From the NCBI RefSeq assembly GCF_008365375.1, contig NZ_QOKW01000012.1, forward strand, positions 1-64,000: a DNA stretch of 64,000 nucleotides, given 5' to 3'. The notes under the pieces are model-generated. The model did no database searches. It saw nothing but the letters and a program-made list of their open reading frames with translations, and was not told the origin of the DNA. This document shows positions 33,416 through 41,633 of the stretch, in pieces. This DNA comes from Roseomonas genomospecies 6 (GTDB lineage Bacteria; Pseudomonadota; Alphaproteobacteria; Azospirillales; Azospirillaceae). A program made the translations under genes and the position numbers. Every line of letters begins with the position of its first letter. Position 1 is the first letter of the stretch.

Positions 33416-33630
33416 GGAAAAAAAACGGTAGGCGCCGCGTTAGGGACCGCGGCGCCTACCATCCGGGGGTGGTCCTTGGGGAAAGGACCGGAAGTCTGGG
33501 TCTTCAGTTCCACGCGCCAGCGTCTGGGGTTTCTGCTGGCGCTTTGTCCACTGCCCTCTTGGTGTTCTGGGGAGTTCGCCAGAGGGCATCTTCGATACCG
33601 AGGCTGACACCTCGGGGAGGTCAACGTGGT
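33416..33630 (-). ncRNA. Candidate structured antisense RNA with five hairpins
   Basis: Read on the minus strand, about 215 nt contain five perfect hairpins in series. Stems: 33610-33615/33598-33603; 33581-33588/33552-33559; 33535-33542/33514-33521; 33483-33489/33471-33477; and a 13-bp terminator stem. Three loops carry C-rich cores (CCCC), complementary to Shine-Dalgarno-type G-rich sequence. A TTGACG promoter lies directly before the first hairpin and T8 follows the last. The RNA would be antisense to the leader and ribosome site (33614-33620) of the helicase gene. Alternatively the same hairpins act as that gene's own leader. No known RNA family is recognised. Confidence 0.62.
33418..33460 (-). 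terminator. Rho-independent terminator
   Basis: GGTAGGCGCCGCG (33427-33439) pairs with CGCGGCGCCTACC (33448-33460), a 13-bp stem with an 8-nt loop. On the minus strand it is followed by GTTTTTTTT (33426-33418). There is no T-tract in the plus direction. Confidence 0.85.
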
Positions 33631-35929
33631 AAGGTCACAGTATTGCGCCCAAACGGCTGCCGTCAATCGCGGATGGCGCGCGTCGGACAGCGTTGAACAG
33701 ATTTTACATTTCCTGTCTGAGAGTCGCGGGATGCTCCCGCGGACGATGTCGGCGCGGCGGGGTAAGCGCGCTCGGGTTCTGGCGCCGACCTCCGACGCCG
33801 ATCTGCGCCAGGCCGTGACCGCGGCGCAGGGCGCGCTGAACGCTTGGCTGCGCGACGTGATCGTGGGCGCCACTGGACGCTCCCGGCCACCGCGGAAAAA
33901 GGCCGCCGCCGAGCTGCCGTCGCTGCTGCTGGCCGCGCTCGACACAGGTCTCGGGAAGACCACGATGACCGCGCGCGCCCTGGCCCGTCTCGTCGGCGAG
34001 ATCCGGGCGACTGGTCGCCCGGTCGTGTACCTCGTCGACAGCTATGCGCGCATGTCGGAGTTGGAAGCGGTGTTCGCCGCCATTGAGGCCGATGGCCTTT
34101 ACAACGCCATGGGGGTGGCGCCGCTGACCACCGGCCGCTGGACCGGGCTGGCGCGCGGTGGCTGCCTGCGCGGCGACCTGATTGAGCGGGTGGCCGCCCT
34201 GGGGCAGTCGGCCAGCGGACTGTGCACGGGCCGCGACGCCGAGGGCGCGCCCGTCACCTGCCGCCACGCGGCGCAATGCCCTCTGCGGGCGTCGCGCGAG
34301 CGACTTGCCGAGCGGGCCCCCGACGTCGTCTTTATGGTGCACCGGTTCGCGCGCGGCGACGGCGGGGAACTGCCCGATGCCCTCAAGCGGCCCCTGCTGA
34401 CCGTGCTCGACGAGCGGCCGCTGGCTCAGCTGGTCGGCATCGCCCGCCTGGATCGGGCCGTGCTCCTGCGGCCGCGCTCGTCGAGGCCCGAACACGCCGA
34501 TACCGAGGCCCTGCGGCGGCGCGCCGCGGCGGCGGTGGACGCCGCGCTCGGCTGCGGCGACGATCCCGCCCGCGCGCTTGTACGCGCCTTCGGCGACGCC
34601 CGCAGTGCCCAGGCGGCGTGCCACGCGCTGCGGGCCCACTGTGCGCCCAAGCCGTCCTTCGGTCCGAACGCCACCGACGAGCAGATCCTGTCCGCGGCCA
34701 AGCGGCAGGCGACGGGTGCTGCGGCCGAGGAGCGGCGACTGTGGACGCTGCTTCAGGGGCGCATTGCCCGCTTGGAGCGGGGTGACGCGCGTCATGAATG
34801 CCTGTCGGTCACCCTGGACGGCACGCATGTCGAGCTAGCGTGGCGCGAGGGGTACACGTGGGCCGAGACGCCGACGCTGGTGCTGGACGCGACCGCCGAT
34901 CTCGACGAGTACGACCGCCATTTCGGCGGCACCCACGACATCCAGCTGCTGACCCCCGACCGCCGCCTCATCGGCAACCAAGCGGTCGTGTGGGTTCACA
35001 TCGGGGGGCTGACCAAGAGCTCCCTCATCCCGCAGGTGGACGCCTCCGACGATGAGCGCGCCAAGGCGGCGGCGATGAAGGCGCTGGTTGCCGACGCGCT
35101 GGCGTCCATCGACGCGCTCATGGCGCCGCACCTGGCGGAGGGACAGCGTCTGCTAGCCGTGGGAGCGAAGGCGGTCGTGCAGGAGACGTTGGCCGAGGCG
35201 TTCGACGGCGCACGGTGGGACTGCCGCTGGTACGGTGGCCAGCGGGGCTGCGACGCGCACCGCACCGCCGCTGGCGTGGTCCTGATCGGCCGCCCGGAGC
35301 TGCCGCAGAGCGCCTACCGCGCCTACGCCCGCGCGTGGACGCACGACCTTTCCGAGTTCGACGCGCCGCGCCCGGGCGGCAACAGCTTCCCATACACCAC
35401 CGAGCCGCGCGCGCTGGAAATGCGCGACGGGGCGACACTGACCAGCAGGGTTTCGGTGCGGTGCGACGCCTGGGAGGCGCTTTGTCAACGCCAATACCGC
35501 GAGAACGAGATGCTCCAGGCGCTCGGCCGCACGCGCCCGCTGCGCCGCGAGGCCACGTCCCTGGCATGGATCGTCGGCGACGTCGTGCCCGAAGGCGTGG
35601 TGGTGGATCTGGTCATCCGTGCGGAGGACCTGATCGCCCTGGTGCCCCGCGCGGCCGCCGACGCCGACACGGCGGCCGTGCACCGGACTGCGCAGCGGCC
35701 GTCGGCGCCGACCGCCATCGTCGACCTGAGCGCGGTGGCCAACGAGAAAGCGCGCCGCGCCGCCGCACCCGCCCGCGACAACACCCCGGATCGCGCGGCC
35801 TGCGTCGTTCCGTTCACGGCGGCGCGGCGGCGCTGGTCTGCGGCCGCGCTCTGGGAGGACGGCGACGCGCCCGCCGATCGCGGGGCGGCCGAGACGCGCG
35901 ACGAGGCGGCGTTTTCGGCATCCAAGTAA
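33626..35929 (+). CDS. DinG/XPD-like superfamily 2 helicase
   Basis: 767 residues. GTG 33626 is chosen for the perfect GGGGAGG five bases upstream. Walker A 'DTGLGKTT' (106-113), DEAH-position motif 'LDER' (261-264), and 'QALGRTR' (631-637) as motif VI. Four Cys (180, 200, 212, 218) lie between Walker A and motif II, exactly where DinG and XPD hold a 4Fe-4S cluster, and 'DVVFMVHRFA' stands where DinG has its 'NHxLL' motif. So it is probably a 5'-3' DNA helicase acting in plasmid replication or transfer. The motif II variant DER, not DEAH, is odd. Its mRNA leader overlaps the antisense RNA candidate. Confidence 0.75.
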   Translation: MVRSQYCAQTAAVNRGWRASDSVEQILHFLSESRGMLPRTMSARRGKRARVLAPTSDADLRQAVTAAQGALNAWLRDVIVGATGRSRPPRKKAAAELPSLLLAALDTGLGKTTMTARALARLVGEIRATGRPVVYLVDSYARMSELEAVFAAIEADGLYNAMGVAPLTTGRWTGLARGGCLRGDLIERVAALGQSASGLCTGRDAEGAPVTCRHAAQCPLRASRERLAERAPDVVFMVHRFARGDGGELPDALKRPLLTVLDERPLAQLVGIARLDRAVLLRPRSSRPEHADTEALRRRAAAAVDAALGCGDDPARALVRAFGDARSAQAACHALRAHCAPKPSFGPNATDEQILSAAKRQATGAAAEERRLWTLLQGRIARLERGDARHECLSVTLDGTHVELAWREGYTWAETPTLVLDATADLDEYDRHFGGTHDIQLLTPDRRLIGNQAVVWVHIGGLTKSSLIPQVDASDDERAKAAAMKALVADALASIDALMAPHLAEGQRLLAVGAKAVVQETLAEAFDGARWDCRWYGGQRGCDAHRTAAGVVLIGRPELPQSAYRAYARAWTHDLSEFDAPRPGGNSFPYTTEPRALEMRDGATLTSRVSVRCDAWEALCQRQYRENEMLQALGRTRPLRREATSLAWIVGDVVPEGVVVDLVIRAEDLIALVPRAAADADTAAVHRTAQRPSAPTAIVDLSAVANEKARRAAAPARDNTPDRAACVVPFTAARRRWSAAALWEDGDAPADRGAAETRDEAAFSASK
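33637..33666 (-). promoter_or_regulatory. Putative promoter of the antisense RNA
   Basis: Minus strand TTGACG (33661-33666) and TACTGT (33637-33642), 18-bp spacer; the predicted start near 33630 is 15 nt before the first hairpin. Confidence 0.45.
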
Positions 35930-35930
35930 A

Positions 35931-36013
35931 TTGACAAACGAAACGCATCAACATTGACAATCAAGACGCATTGATAAAGTTGACGAGCCCGAATGCCATG
36001 GAAAACGTTGACA
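35931..36013. promoter_or_regulatory. Cluster of TTGACA-type boxes
   Basis: TTGACA at 35931, 35954 and 36008, TTGATA at 35971 and TTGACG at 35980, all in one direction in AT-rich DNA just after the helicase stop. They could be overlapping -35 boxes or direct-repeat sites of the regulators encoded next. The remaining stretch to 36183 has no gene. Confidence 0.4.
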
Positions 36014-36183
36014 AATGAGCGTCGTAATCCTTGGTGCTGAAGAAATAGAACGACGAGATTAATTCTAACTCCTTGCTTTTTACGCTTTGCCAAGGTAACT
36101 TATCCTTGTGCGATGGGGGTCGCGCTCGAGCGGTGGGGACCGCTCGGTGGTTTCTGGGTCTGGTCGTTTTTCTGGGGTTCGCT

Positions 36184-36903
36184 ATGGACATCACGGTGAT
36201 AACGGGCGCGGCCGCCGCCCCCGTAGAGGCTATCCGCGCCGCGTTGGGCGGGGCTGGCCACGCGGTCAAGACCGCGACGAAGAAGACGATGACCGCGCGG
36301 GCGGCCGAGGCCTACGCCGTCGTGCTCGCCATGTCCGCCACCGAATCCCTGGAAGCCATACGGGTGTTGCGCACGACCGCGGCCACCCGCCAAGTCGGGG
36401 CGCTGGCGCTTCCCACCGGCGGCGTCATCACCAGCGCCGCCTCGGCGCAGCTATTGCGCGCGGGAGCCGACGGCATCGCGCGTTCCTCGGCCGACCTGCC
36501 CGCGCTGCTGACGGCGCTGAGCCGTCGCATGCGCCCGCGCATCCGCAACGTCCGCTTGGCGTTTGGGATCGAGTTCCTGCCCGGGCGCGGCTTTCTGGTT
36601 GACGGCGAGGAGATCGGGCTGACCGCCACGGAATGCGCGGTCGTCGCCGCACTCATCAAGGCGGGCGGACGCGCGCTGCGCAAGCGGGCTCTGCACAACG
36701 AGGTGTATGTCGGCCGCCCGAACAGCGCGCCCGAGGGCTGCAAGGTCCTCGATGTCTACGTCTTCAAGATCCGCCAGAAGCTCGGAGCCGCTGGTGTCAG
36801 CGGCGAAGCCGTGCTGATCACGGACAGCGTCGGTGATGGTGGCGTCGGGTACCGCATCGCCTTGGACAACACCTCGGCCGCCTTGGCGGCTAAGGCCGCC
36901 TGA
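36184..36903 (+). CDS. OmpR/CtrA-like DNA-binding protein, degenerate receiver
   Basis: 239 residues, ATG 36184. The C-terminal half is an OmpR/PhoB-type winged helix: 'EIGLTATECAVVAALIKAGG', 'LHNEVYVGRPNSAPEGCKVL' and 'DVYVFKIRQKLGAAGVSGEA', with a final wing 'GDGGVGYRI'. 'KVLDVYVFKIRQKL' matches the recognition-helix signature of the CtrA group. The N-terminal domain has the size of a receiver, but I see no conserved acidic cluster or phosphoacceptor Asp. It is likely a phosphorylation-independent regulator, and probably co-transcribed with the related gene at 36921 (17-base gap). Confidence 0.75.
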   Translation: MDITVITGAAAAPVEAIRAALGGAGHAVKTATKKTMTARAAEAYAVVLAMSATESLEAIRVLRTTAATRQVGALALPTGGVITSAASAQLLRAGADGIARSSADLPALLTALSRRMRPRIRNVRLAFGIEFLPGRGFLVDGEEIGLTATECAVVAALIKAGGRALRKRALHNEVYVGRPNSAPEGCKVLDVYVFKIRQKLGAAGVSGEAVLITDSVGDGGVGYRIALDNTSAALAAKAA

Positions 36904-36920
36904 TAGGGGAGGGCGCCACC

Positions 36921-38333
36921 ATGAAGATTCTCGTCGCCAGCACCGCTCCCCTCCGAGCCAACCGGGCCGTTAATGCGCTGGCCTCCGCCTTGCGCGGCCG
37001 CGATCACATCGTCGAAACGGCGACCGGGGAGTACGGCCAGTGCGACCTAGACGATCTGCGCGCCCGGGTGCGCGCCTACCGGTACGACGTCACTGTCCTG
37101 CTCGCCCCCGAGAAGGCGTGCGAGGGCGTGAAGGCCCTAAGCCGCCACGACGGTGCGGGCGCGCTGATTGTGCTGGGCAGCGTCGGCGAGACCGCCCGCC
37201 TGCTTGAGGATGGCGCGGCGGCGGTCCTGTCGGCGTCGGCCGAGCTCGACGAGATCGAGGCCACGGTGCTGGCGGTGTGCCGCCGCGTCGCGGGCGCGCC
37301 CGACCATCTGCTCGAGATCGGCCCCCTCACCGTCGACTACGACGCCAAGCGGGTCCTCGCCAACGGCCAGTCGCTGGACCTGTCAGCGCGCGAGTTCGCA
37401 CTGCTGGAGCTCCTGGCCCGCCACGCGGGGGCTCCGATCATGAAGGCCTACGCCATCTCGTGCCTGTACGGCGATCCGCGCCTGGACGATGACCGAGAGG
37501 GTGAGGACCTGAAGATCGTCGATGTCTTTGTCTGCAAGCTGCGCAAGAAGCTGAAGGCGGCGGGGCTCGGCAACCTGATCACCACCGTCTGGGCTCGCGG
37601 GTACTCGCTGGATATTGACGGACGAGCCGCCGCCGCAAAGGCGAAGCCCGCCAGGACGACCGCGCCCTCCGAAGCCACGATGTCGGCCGTCGTGGACGGC
37701 GCGGCCGAAGACGCCACCAGGTGTGGCGGCGCGATCGGGAGCGTCGGCAGCGTCGAGGACATCGGCACCATGGAAACGGCCGCTCCGGCGGGGCCCGAGA
37801 CCACCACGCCCGCCGCCGCGCACGCTGGCGCCGTCACCATGACGCCGCGCCGTCGGCGGCTTTGGACAGCTCCGCTGCCGTGGCGTGCCACGTGGCACGC
37901 CGACACGCTGTCGGAACGGTGGGCGCCGTCGGGGCGCCGCCGCATCATCGCCCGGGGGCACGCCGGGCCCCTGATCGACCAGCCTCCATCCCATGGCGCG
38001 GCGAATATGAACTCTAATTGTGCATATTGGCCGAAGGTTCGGAGCATGGTCGCCCACCGGCGTGCCGAGCGAAAGCAAGCGACGCCCCGGGTGTGCGGAT
38101 GGCCACCGCGGGCGCGCGGATCCGGCGCCGCCCGCCACGGCCCGTGCGTGCGCACCCCGGTCCCGATGCGGCCATCCCGACGACCAACGGGGATCGACCA
38201 TTCCTGGTCGGGGACTGCTTTCATCTCAGCGGACCGCGGCGTCATGGCCTTTGCGCCACCTGCACGGCCGCACCGGGGATCTGGAGGACCGGGGTGCCCG
38301 GAAGCGGCTCCGCCGTTGTCCAGAGCGGCTTGA
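36921..38333 (+). CDS. CtrA-like orphan response-regulator-type protein
   Basis: The frame is 470 codons, but the conserved protein ends near residue 233. ATG 36921, GGGGAGGG upstream. Residues 130-233 carry 'DLSAREFALLELLARHAGAP', 'LKIVDVFVCKLRKKLKAAGL' and 'TTVWARGYSLDI', very close to the DNA-binding part of CtrA, the alphaproteobacterial cell-cycle regulator. The receiver-like N-terminus lacks an evident phosphoacceptor. The last 200 codons are Ala/Pro/Arg-rich, contain a 20-bp palindrome and run through an AT-rich regulatory-looking site. This suggests that the original stop was lost by frameshift. The family binds TTAA-type sites. Confidence 0.75.
   Translation: MKILVASTAPLRANRAVNALASALRGRDHIVETATGEYGQCDLDDLRARVRAYRYDVTVLLAPEKACEGVKALSRHDGAGALIVLGSVGETARLLEDGAAAVLSASAELDEIEATVLAVCRRVAGAPDHLLEIGPLTVDYDAKRVLANGQSLDLSAREFALLELLARHAGAPIMKAYAISCLYGDPRLDDDREGEDLKIVDVFVCKLRKKLKAAGLGNLITTVWARGYSLDIDGRAAAAKAKPARTTAPSEATMSAVVDGAAEDATRCGGAIGSVGSVEDIGTMETAAPAGPETTTPAAAHAGAVTMTPRRRRLWTAPLPWRATWHADTLSERWAPSGRRRIIARGHAGPLIDQPPSHGAANMNSNCAYWPKVRSMVAHRRAERKQATPRVCGWPPRARGSGAARHGPCVRTPVPMRPSRRPTGIDHSWSGTAFISADRGVMAFAPPARPHRGSGGPGCPEAAPPLSRAA
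37882..37901. repeat. 20-bp perfect palindrome
   Basis: GGCGTGCCACGTGGCACGCC, perfect and without spacer, within the unlikely C-terminal extension of the CtrA-like frame. It could be a hairpin or a dimer-binding site. Confidence 0.6.
38006..38032. promoter_or_regulatory. Shared 27-bp motif, copy 2
   Basis: TATGAACT-N5-TGTGCATATT-N-GCC, matching 14443-14469 at 22 of 27 positions, in a short AT-rich pocket of otherwise GC-rich DNA. Confidence 0.4.
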
Positions 38334-38706
38334 CGGACGGGGTGGGGCGGGCAACTGGCTGAGGCCTCTCTGCGAGTGCCAAGCGAGGTCGATCGAGCAC
38401 TCCCAGACCTTGTCGGTGGATTCCATCTCCATGGCCGCGCACGCCGCCGTTGCCCATCTGGCCCGGTGCGAAGGGCGGGACGCTGTGCAGCTTAAAGCCC
38501 TTAGGCAGGTGCCGCTCGAGCGCCGTGGTGAAGATGGGCTCCATGAACGCGCTGCGGGCCTCAGGGGTTGGGAGGCAGGAGATGTCATAGTCGACCGCCT
38601 GCTGCGGCGGTTCGCGCCGGACGGTGTCCACGGCGCTTTTCAGAACCCGGGTGGCCCGTCCCGAGGAGCCGCGTCCCTGGATGGATTCTTGACCCGCATC
38701 AGGCAA
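38226..38706 (-). pseudogene. Frameshifted gene of unknown function
   Basis: From a TTG at 38706: 'SAVDTVRREPPQQAVDYDIS', 'CLPTPEARSAFMEPIFTTAL' and 'ERHLPKGFKLHSVPPFAPGQ' to about 38450. The frame then changes and continues 'AAMEMESTDKVWECSIDLAW'. No family recognised; a single shift separates the halves. Confidence 0.45.
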
Positions 38707-38776
38707 GAAGGGATGACGCCGCCAACGGCTACGTTTACGGTCGCGGCCGTGTTGATGTCGCCGGTCGAGGAGAGAA

Positions 38777-39415
38777 ATGACCTACATTCTGCTGCGCCGC
38801 GATGGCCCGTCGGTGTTCATGGCGGTCGAGCGCAAGTCATTCAACCGGCGCACCAGGGTCGCGACCGATGTGACCAAGGTCCGTGATTTCGGGACGCTGG
38901 GCGCCCTCGCGCTGGCGGGGCAGCCAAACGTGGTCGACGACTATTTCGAAGAGGTGCTGAAGGACATCGAGCGGGACAGTGCGGTGCCGCTGATCGACCG
39001 CGTCTGGGACGTTGTATCCAAGTTGCCGCAGCCTGACGAGCTCACCGTGCTCGCGGTGGCGTCCTTCACCTCCACGGGGGTGCCTCAAGCTCACGTGATC
39101 AAGTGCTCCGCCCAACAAACCCGAAAAGAGATTTTTACGACCTGGACCAACGTGAAGCCGTTGCAATACGCCATAGCGCTGCCGCCAAAGCAGCAGGACA
39201 TGAGTGGGTTCCAGGAGTTGCTGGACCGCACCACGGCGACGCTGCAATCGCTAACAACCTGCACCCTCACGTTCGAGGGCGTGGAGTTCGAGGCGCAGAT
39301 CGCGGATGTCTACGGCACGGTGTACGACGTCCGGCACCTGAACAGCGCTGCTGGCACGCCGACAATTCAGTCGTGCGTCTACGACGCTGCCACCCGGATG
39401 TTGACCTGCCAGTGA
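38777..39415 (+). CDS. Hypothetical protein, 212 residues
   Basis: ATG 38777 directly after GAGGAGAGAA. 'MTYILLRRDGPSVFMAVERK', then beta-rich strands such as 'VLAVASFTSTGVPQAHVIKC' and 'LTFEGVEFEAQIADVYGTVY'. It has no signal peptide, and three Cys without a metal-motif pattern. No family recognised. It converges with the primase gene, 76 bases apart. Confidence 0.62.
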   Translation: MTYILLRRDGPSVFMAVERKSFNRRTRVATDVTKVRDFGTLGALALAGQPNVVDDYFEEVLKDIERDSAVPLIDRVWDVVSKLPQPDELTVLAVASFTSTGVPQAHVIKCSAQQTRKEIFTTWTNVKPLQYAIALPPKQQDMSGFQELLDRTTATLQSLTTCTLTFEGVEFEAQIADVYGTVYDVRHLNSAAGTPTIQSCVYDAATRMLTCQ

Positions 39416-39448
39416 GCGGACCTTGACGCGCACAGCGCGTCCTGCTGG

Positions 39449-39463
39449 CTCCCTGCGCGGGAG
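39449..39463. repeat. Short hairpin related to the element at 1-17
   Basis: CTCCC-TGCGC-GGGAG followed by AGGGTGACACC; the first element of the window also reads CGGGAGAGGGTG. Likely copies of one intergenic repeat family; here it lies between convergent genes. Confidence 0.4.
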
Positions 39464-39491
39464 AGGGTGACACCGGAGGCGCGCTGCCCGG

Positions 39492-41633
39492 TCAGACGTC
39501 CTGCCCGGGCGCGCGCGGCGGGCGCGGTGCGACGGCGCCGAAGGGGCGGCGCCCGGGCGGCACCGCGGCGGGGCGGACCGCGGCAAGGATGGAACGGCCG
39601 AACGCGGCCGCGGCGGCCTCGATGCGATCGAGTGAGGCATCCTCCACATCCTCGCCGCCAGCATGGCTGGCGTAGTCGTCGCGATGGTTGGCGCCGTTGC
39701 CGAACTTGCGCTCGGCGGCTTCCCATTCCCGGTCGAACTTCGACAGGTAGTCGGCGATGTCGCCCTCGCGGTCGTGCGCCCCCGGAGCGGATGTCAACGC
39801 CTCGTCGACCAGGCCGCGCACGGTGTCGCGGCTCAGACCGACCCGGACGCCGGTGGCGATAGCGGCGATCATCGGCCTGCGGAACCCTTGCAGCATCGCG
39901 CCGTTCGGCGCCGCGCCGTCGCCCGCGAGCAGGAGATGGCGGCGCACCGCGCCCACCGCGCCGTCATACCGGGCATCCCCGGCAGCCTGGATCTGCTGGC
40001 GCTCGAACGCGGCCTCGGCCACCTTGCCCTGGCACTCCCAGGCAGCGACGACGCGCTGGACCTCGGACCAGTCGATCGCGTCGACATCCACCACGCGGCG
40101 CTCCCTGCGCACGAGGGTGTTGCGCTCGGCGGCGTACGGGTCGGGCATGCCGCGCCAGTCAACGTGCACGTAATGCTGTTGAACGCACTGGGCCAGCGCG
40201 GTGTCCGGCGCGCCCTGGCGGATGCTCAAGCCCTTCACGGCTTGCACGTACTGCATCAGCAGCTTGCGCTGACCGTCGTCGAGCGGGCGGCTCAGGCAGC
40301 AGGCGATGTGCAGCTTGGCCGCGCCACCGCACCGCTCGTCCGCCGACATGAGGCGGTAGTATTTGATGGTTCTGGCGCGGTTCGGGTCGCCCGGCGTCGG
40401 ATCGGGCACCACCTTCTGCCCGACAGCGTGCAAGCCCGCGCTGGCGGACAGCTGCACGAAGAGGTCAACGCCGCGAAAGGCAGGGTGCAGGAGCTCGTCG
40501 GCATAGCGCCGTGCGACCTCCGCCCGGTCGGCGATCACATCCAGCCCATTCGGCGCCGTCCATCCGTCTACGTCGGCGAAGAAGAACGTCGAGGTCTGTG
40601 CCCGGAACACCGGTGTCTGGCCACGGAAATCGCTGCTGAAGCGGTGCACGGCCGTGGCGTTCCGCGGGTCGATCGGCGCGCCCGTGATGATGAGCTCGTC
40701 GGGGCGGATCTGCGTGCTCATGCACTCGGCCAAGGCCTCCACGCTGTTCTCGAGCGCGACTGGACGGGCGTCGAACAGCGTCCAACGAGGGTTGTCCTGC
40801 GCGCGCTCGATGGTGGCCTCCGGGAACTCCGCAGGATTGCTGTTGGGCTGTTGGAGCTTGCCAGCGCCGCGCGGAATGTTCAGCGCGCGGCGCCCGCCCG
40901 CGGTCATCGTGGTCGCCAGCGGGCCGTCGTAGTGGCGGCGTAAGACGGTGAAGCGCAGCGGCCTGCTTTCCTCGACCCAGACGGCGTCCAGACGGACCTG
41001 GTCGAGGGCGTCCTCTTTGCCCTGGCGACCGTAGCGCGGCATCCAACGGTATTCGGCCTCGGCCTCGCCGTAGTCGATCCTGCGCTCGGACACGGCGCGG
41101 CGGACGCATTCGGCCTCGAAGTCGGTGACGATCGCCTGGGCTTGGTCGGCCTCCTCGGGCTGGAGCGGCCGCACCCCGAACGCCGCCAAGTCCCGGTATT
41201 TGAACGCCACCACCTTGCCTTCGACGCGCACTTGGCCGAGTTCGCTGCCGCTCGCCGACACGGAGCAGGTCCGGTAGACGAGGCCGTTCACATGGGTCGG
41301 TTTGCCGCTCTTGAAGCGCGGCTCGATCAGCAGGCCCTCGCGGGCGGCGCGGCGCATGAGGTCGAGGAATCCCATCTTGCGCTCGCCCTCGGCGCGGGCC
41401 ATGGCGACCGTGCGCGCGAGCAGGCCGACCAGCTCATAGGCGCGCTCGCGCACAAGCGGGTCGGCCGACGGTGGCGAACCAAGCTCATCCGGCCACTCGC
41501 GCGGGGCTCTGGGCGGCTCGGGGGGCACCGACGGCGCCGTCGCGTCCGGAACGGCGCTGGCGGGCGCCGCGGAAACGAGCGTTCGCGGCAGGATGACGGC
41601 ACCAAAGGGGCGCCGCGGCGGAACTGTGGCCAT
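39492..41633 (-). CDS. AEP-type primase-like protein
   Basis: 713 residues, ATG 41633 with CGGAGAA upstream. The catalytic order of archaeo-eukaryotic primases is visible: motif I 'TFFFADVDGW' (D354, D356), motif II 'LSASAGLHAVG' (Ser...His402) and a candidate motif III region 'KLHIACCLSRPLDD' (about 440-453). The N-terminal region ('KMGFLDLMRRAAREGLLIEP') resembles short segments found in relaxase/primase fusions. The C-terminus is helical. It should lay primers for plasmid replication and pairs functionally with the helicase at 33626; this is inference from co-location. Confidence 0.65.
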   Translation of the reverse strand: MATVPPRRPFGAVILPRTLVSAAPASAVPDATAPSVPPEPPRAPREWPDELGSPPSADPLVRERAYELVGLLARTVAMARAEGERKMGFLDLMRRAAREGLLIEPRFKSGKPTHVNGLVYRTCSVSASGSELGQVRVEGKVVAFKYRDLAAFGVRPLQPEEADQAQAIVTDFEAECVRRAVSERRIDYGEAEAEYRWMPRYGRQGKEDALDQVRLDAVWVEESRPLRFTVLRRHYDGPLATTMTAGGRRALNIPRGAGKLQQPNSNPAEFPEATIERAQDNPRWTLFDARPVALENSVEALAECMSTQIRPDELIITGAPIDPRNATAVHRFSSDFRGQTPVFRAQTSTFFFADVDGWTAPNGLDVIADRAEVARRYADELLHPAFRGVDLFVQLSASAGLHAVGQKVVPDPTPGDPNRARTIKYYRLMSADERCGGAAKLHIACCLSRPLDDGQRKLLMQYVQAVKGLSIRQGAPDTALAQCVQQHYVHVDWRGMPDPYAAERNTLVRRERRVVDVDAIDWSEVQRVVAAWECQGKVAEAAFERQQIQAAGDARYDGAVGAVRRHLLLAGDGAAPNGAMLQGFRRPMIAAIATGVRVGLSRDTVRGLVDEALTSAPGAHDREGDIADYLSKFDREWEAAERKFGNGANHRDDYASHAGGEDVEDASLDRIEAAAAAFGRSILAAVRPAAVPPGRRPFGAVAPRPPRAPGQDV

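Noticed and set aside
33337..33963. Minus-strand frame over the hairpin array
   Set aside because: Ser/Arg-rich and incoherent; the DNA there is better explained by structured RNA and the helicase start.
33626..35929. CasDinG of a type IV CRISPR system
   Set aside because: The helicase is DinG-like, but no csf/cas gene or repeat array lies in the window.
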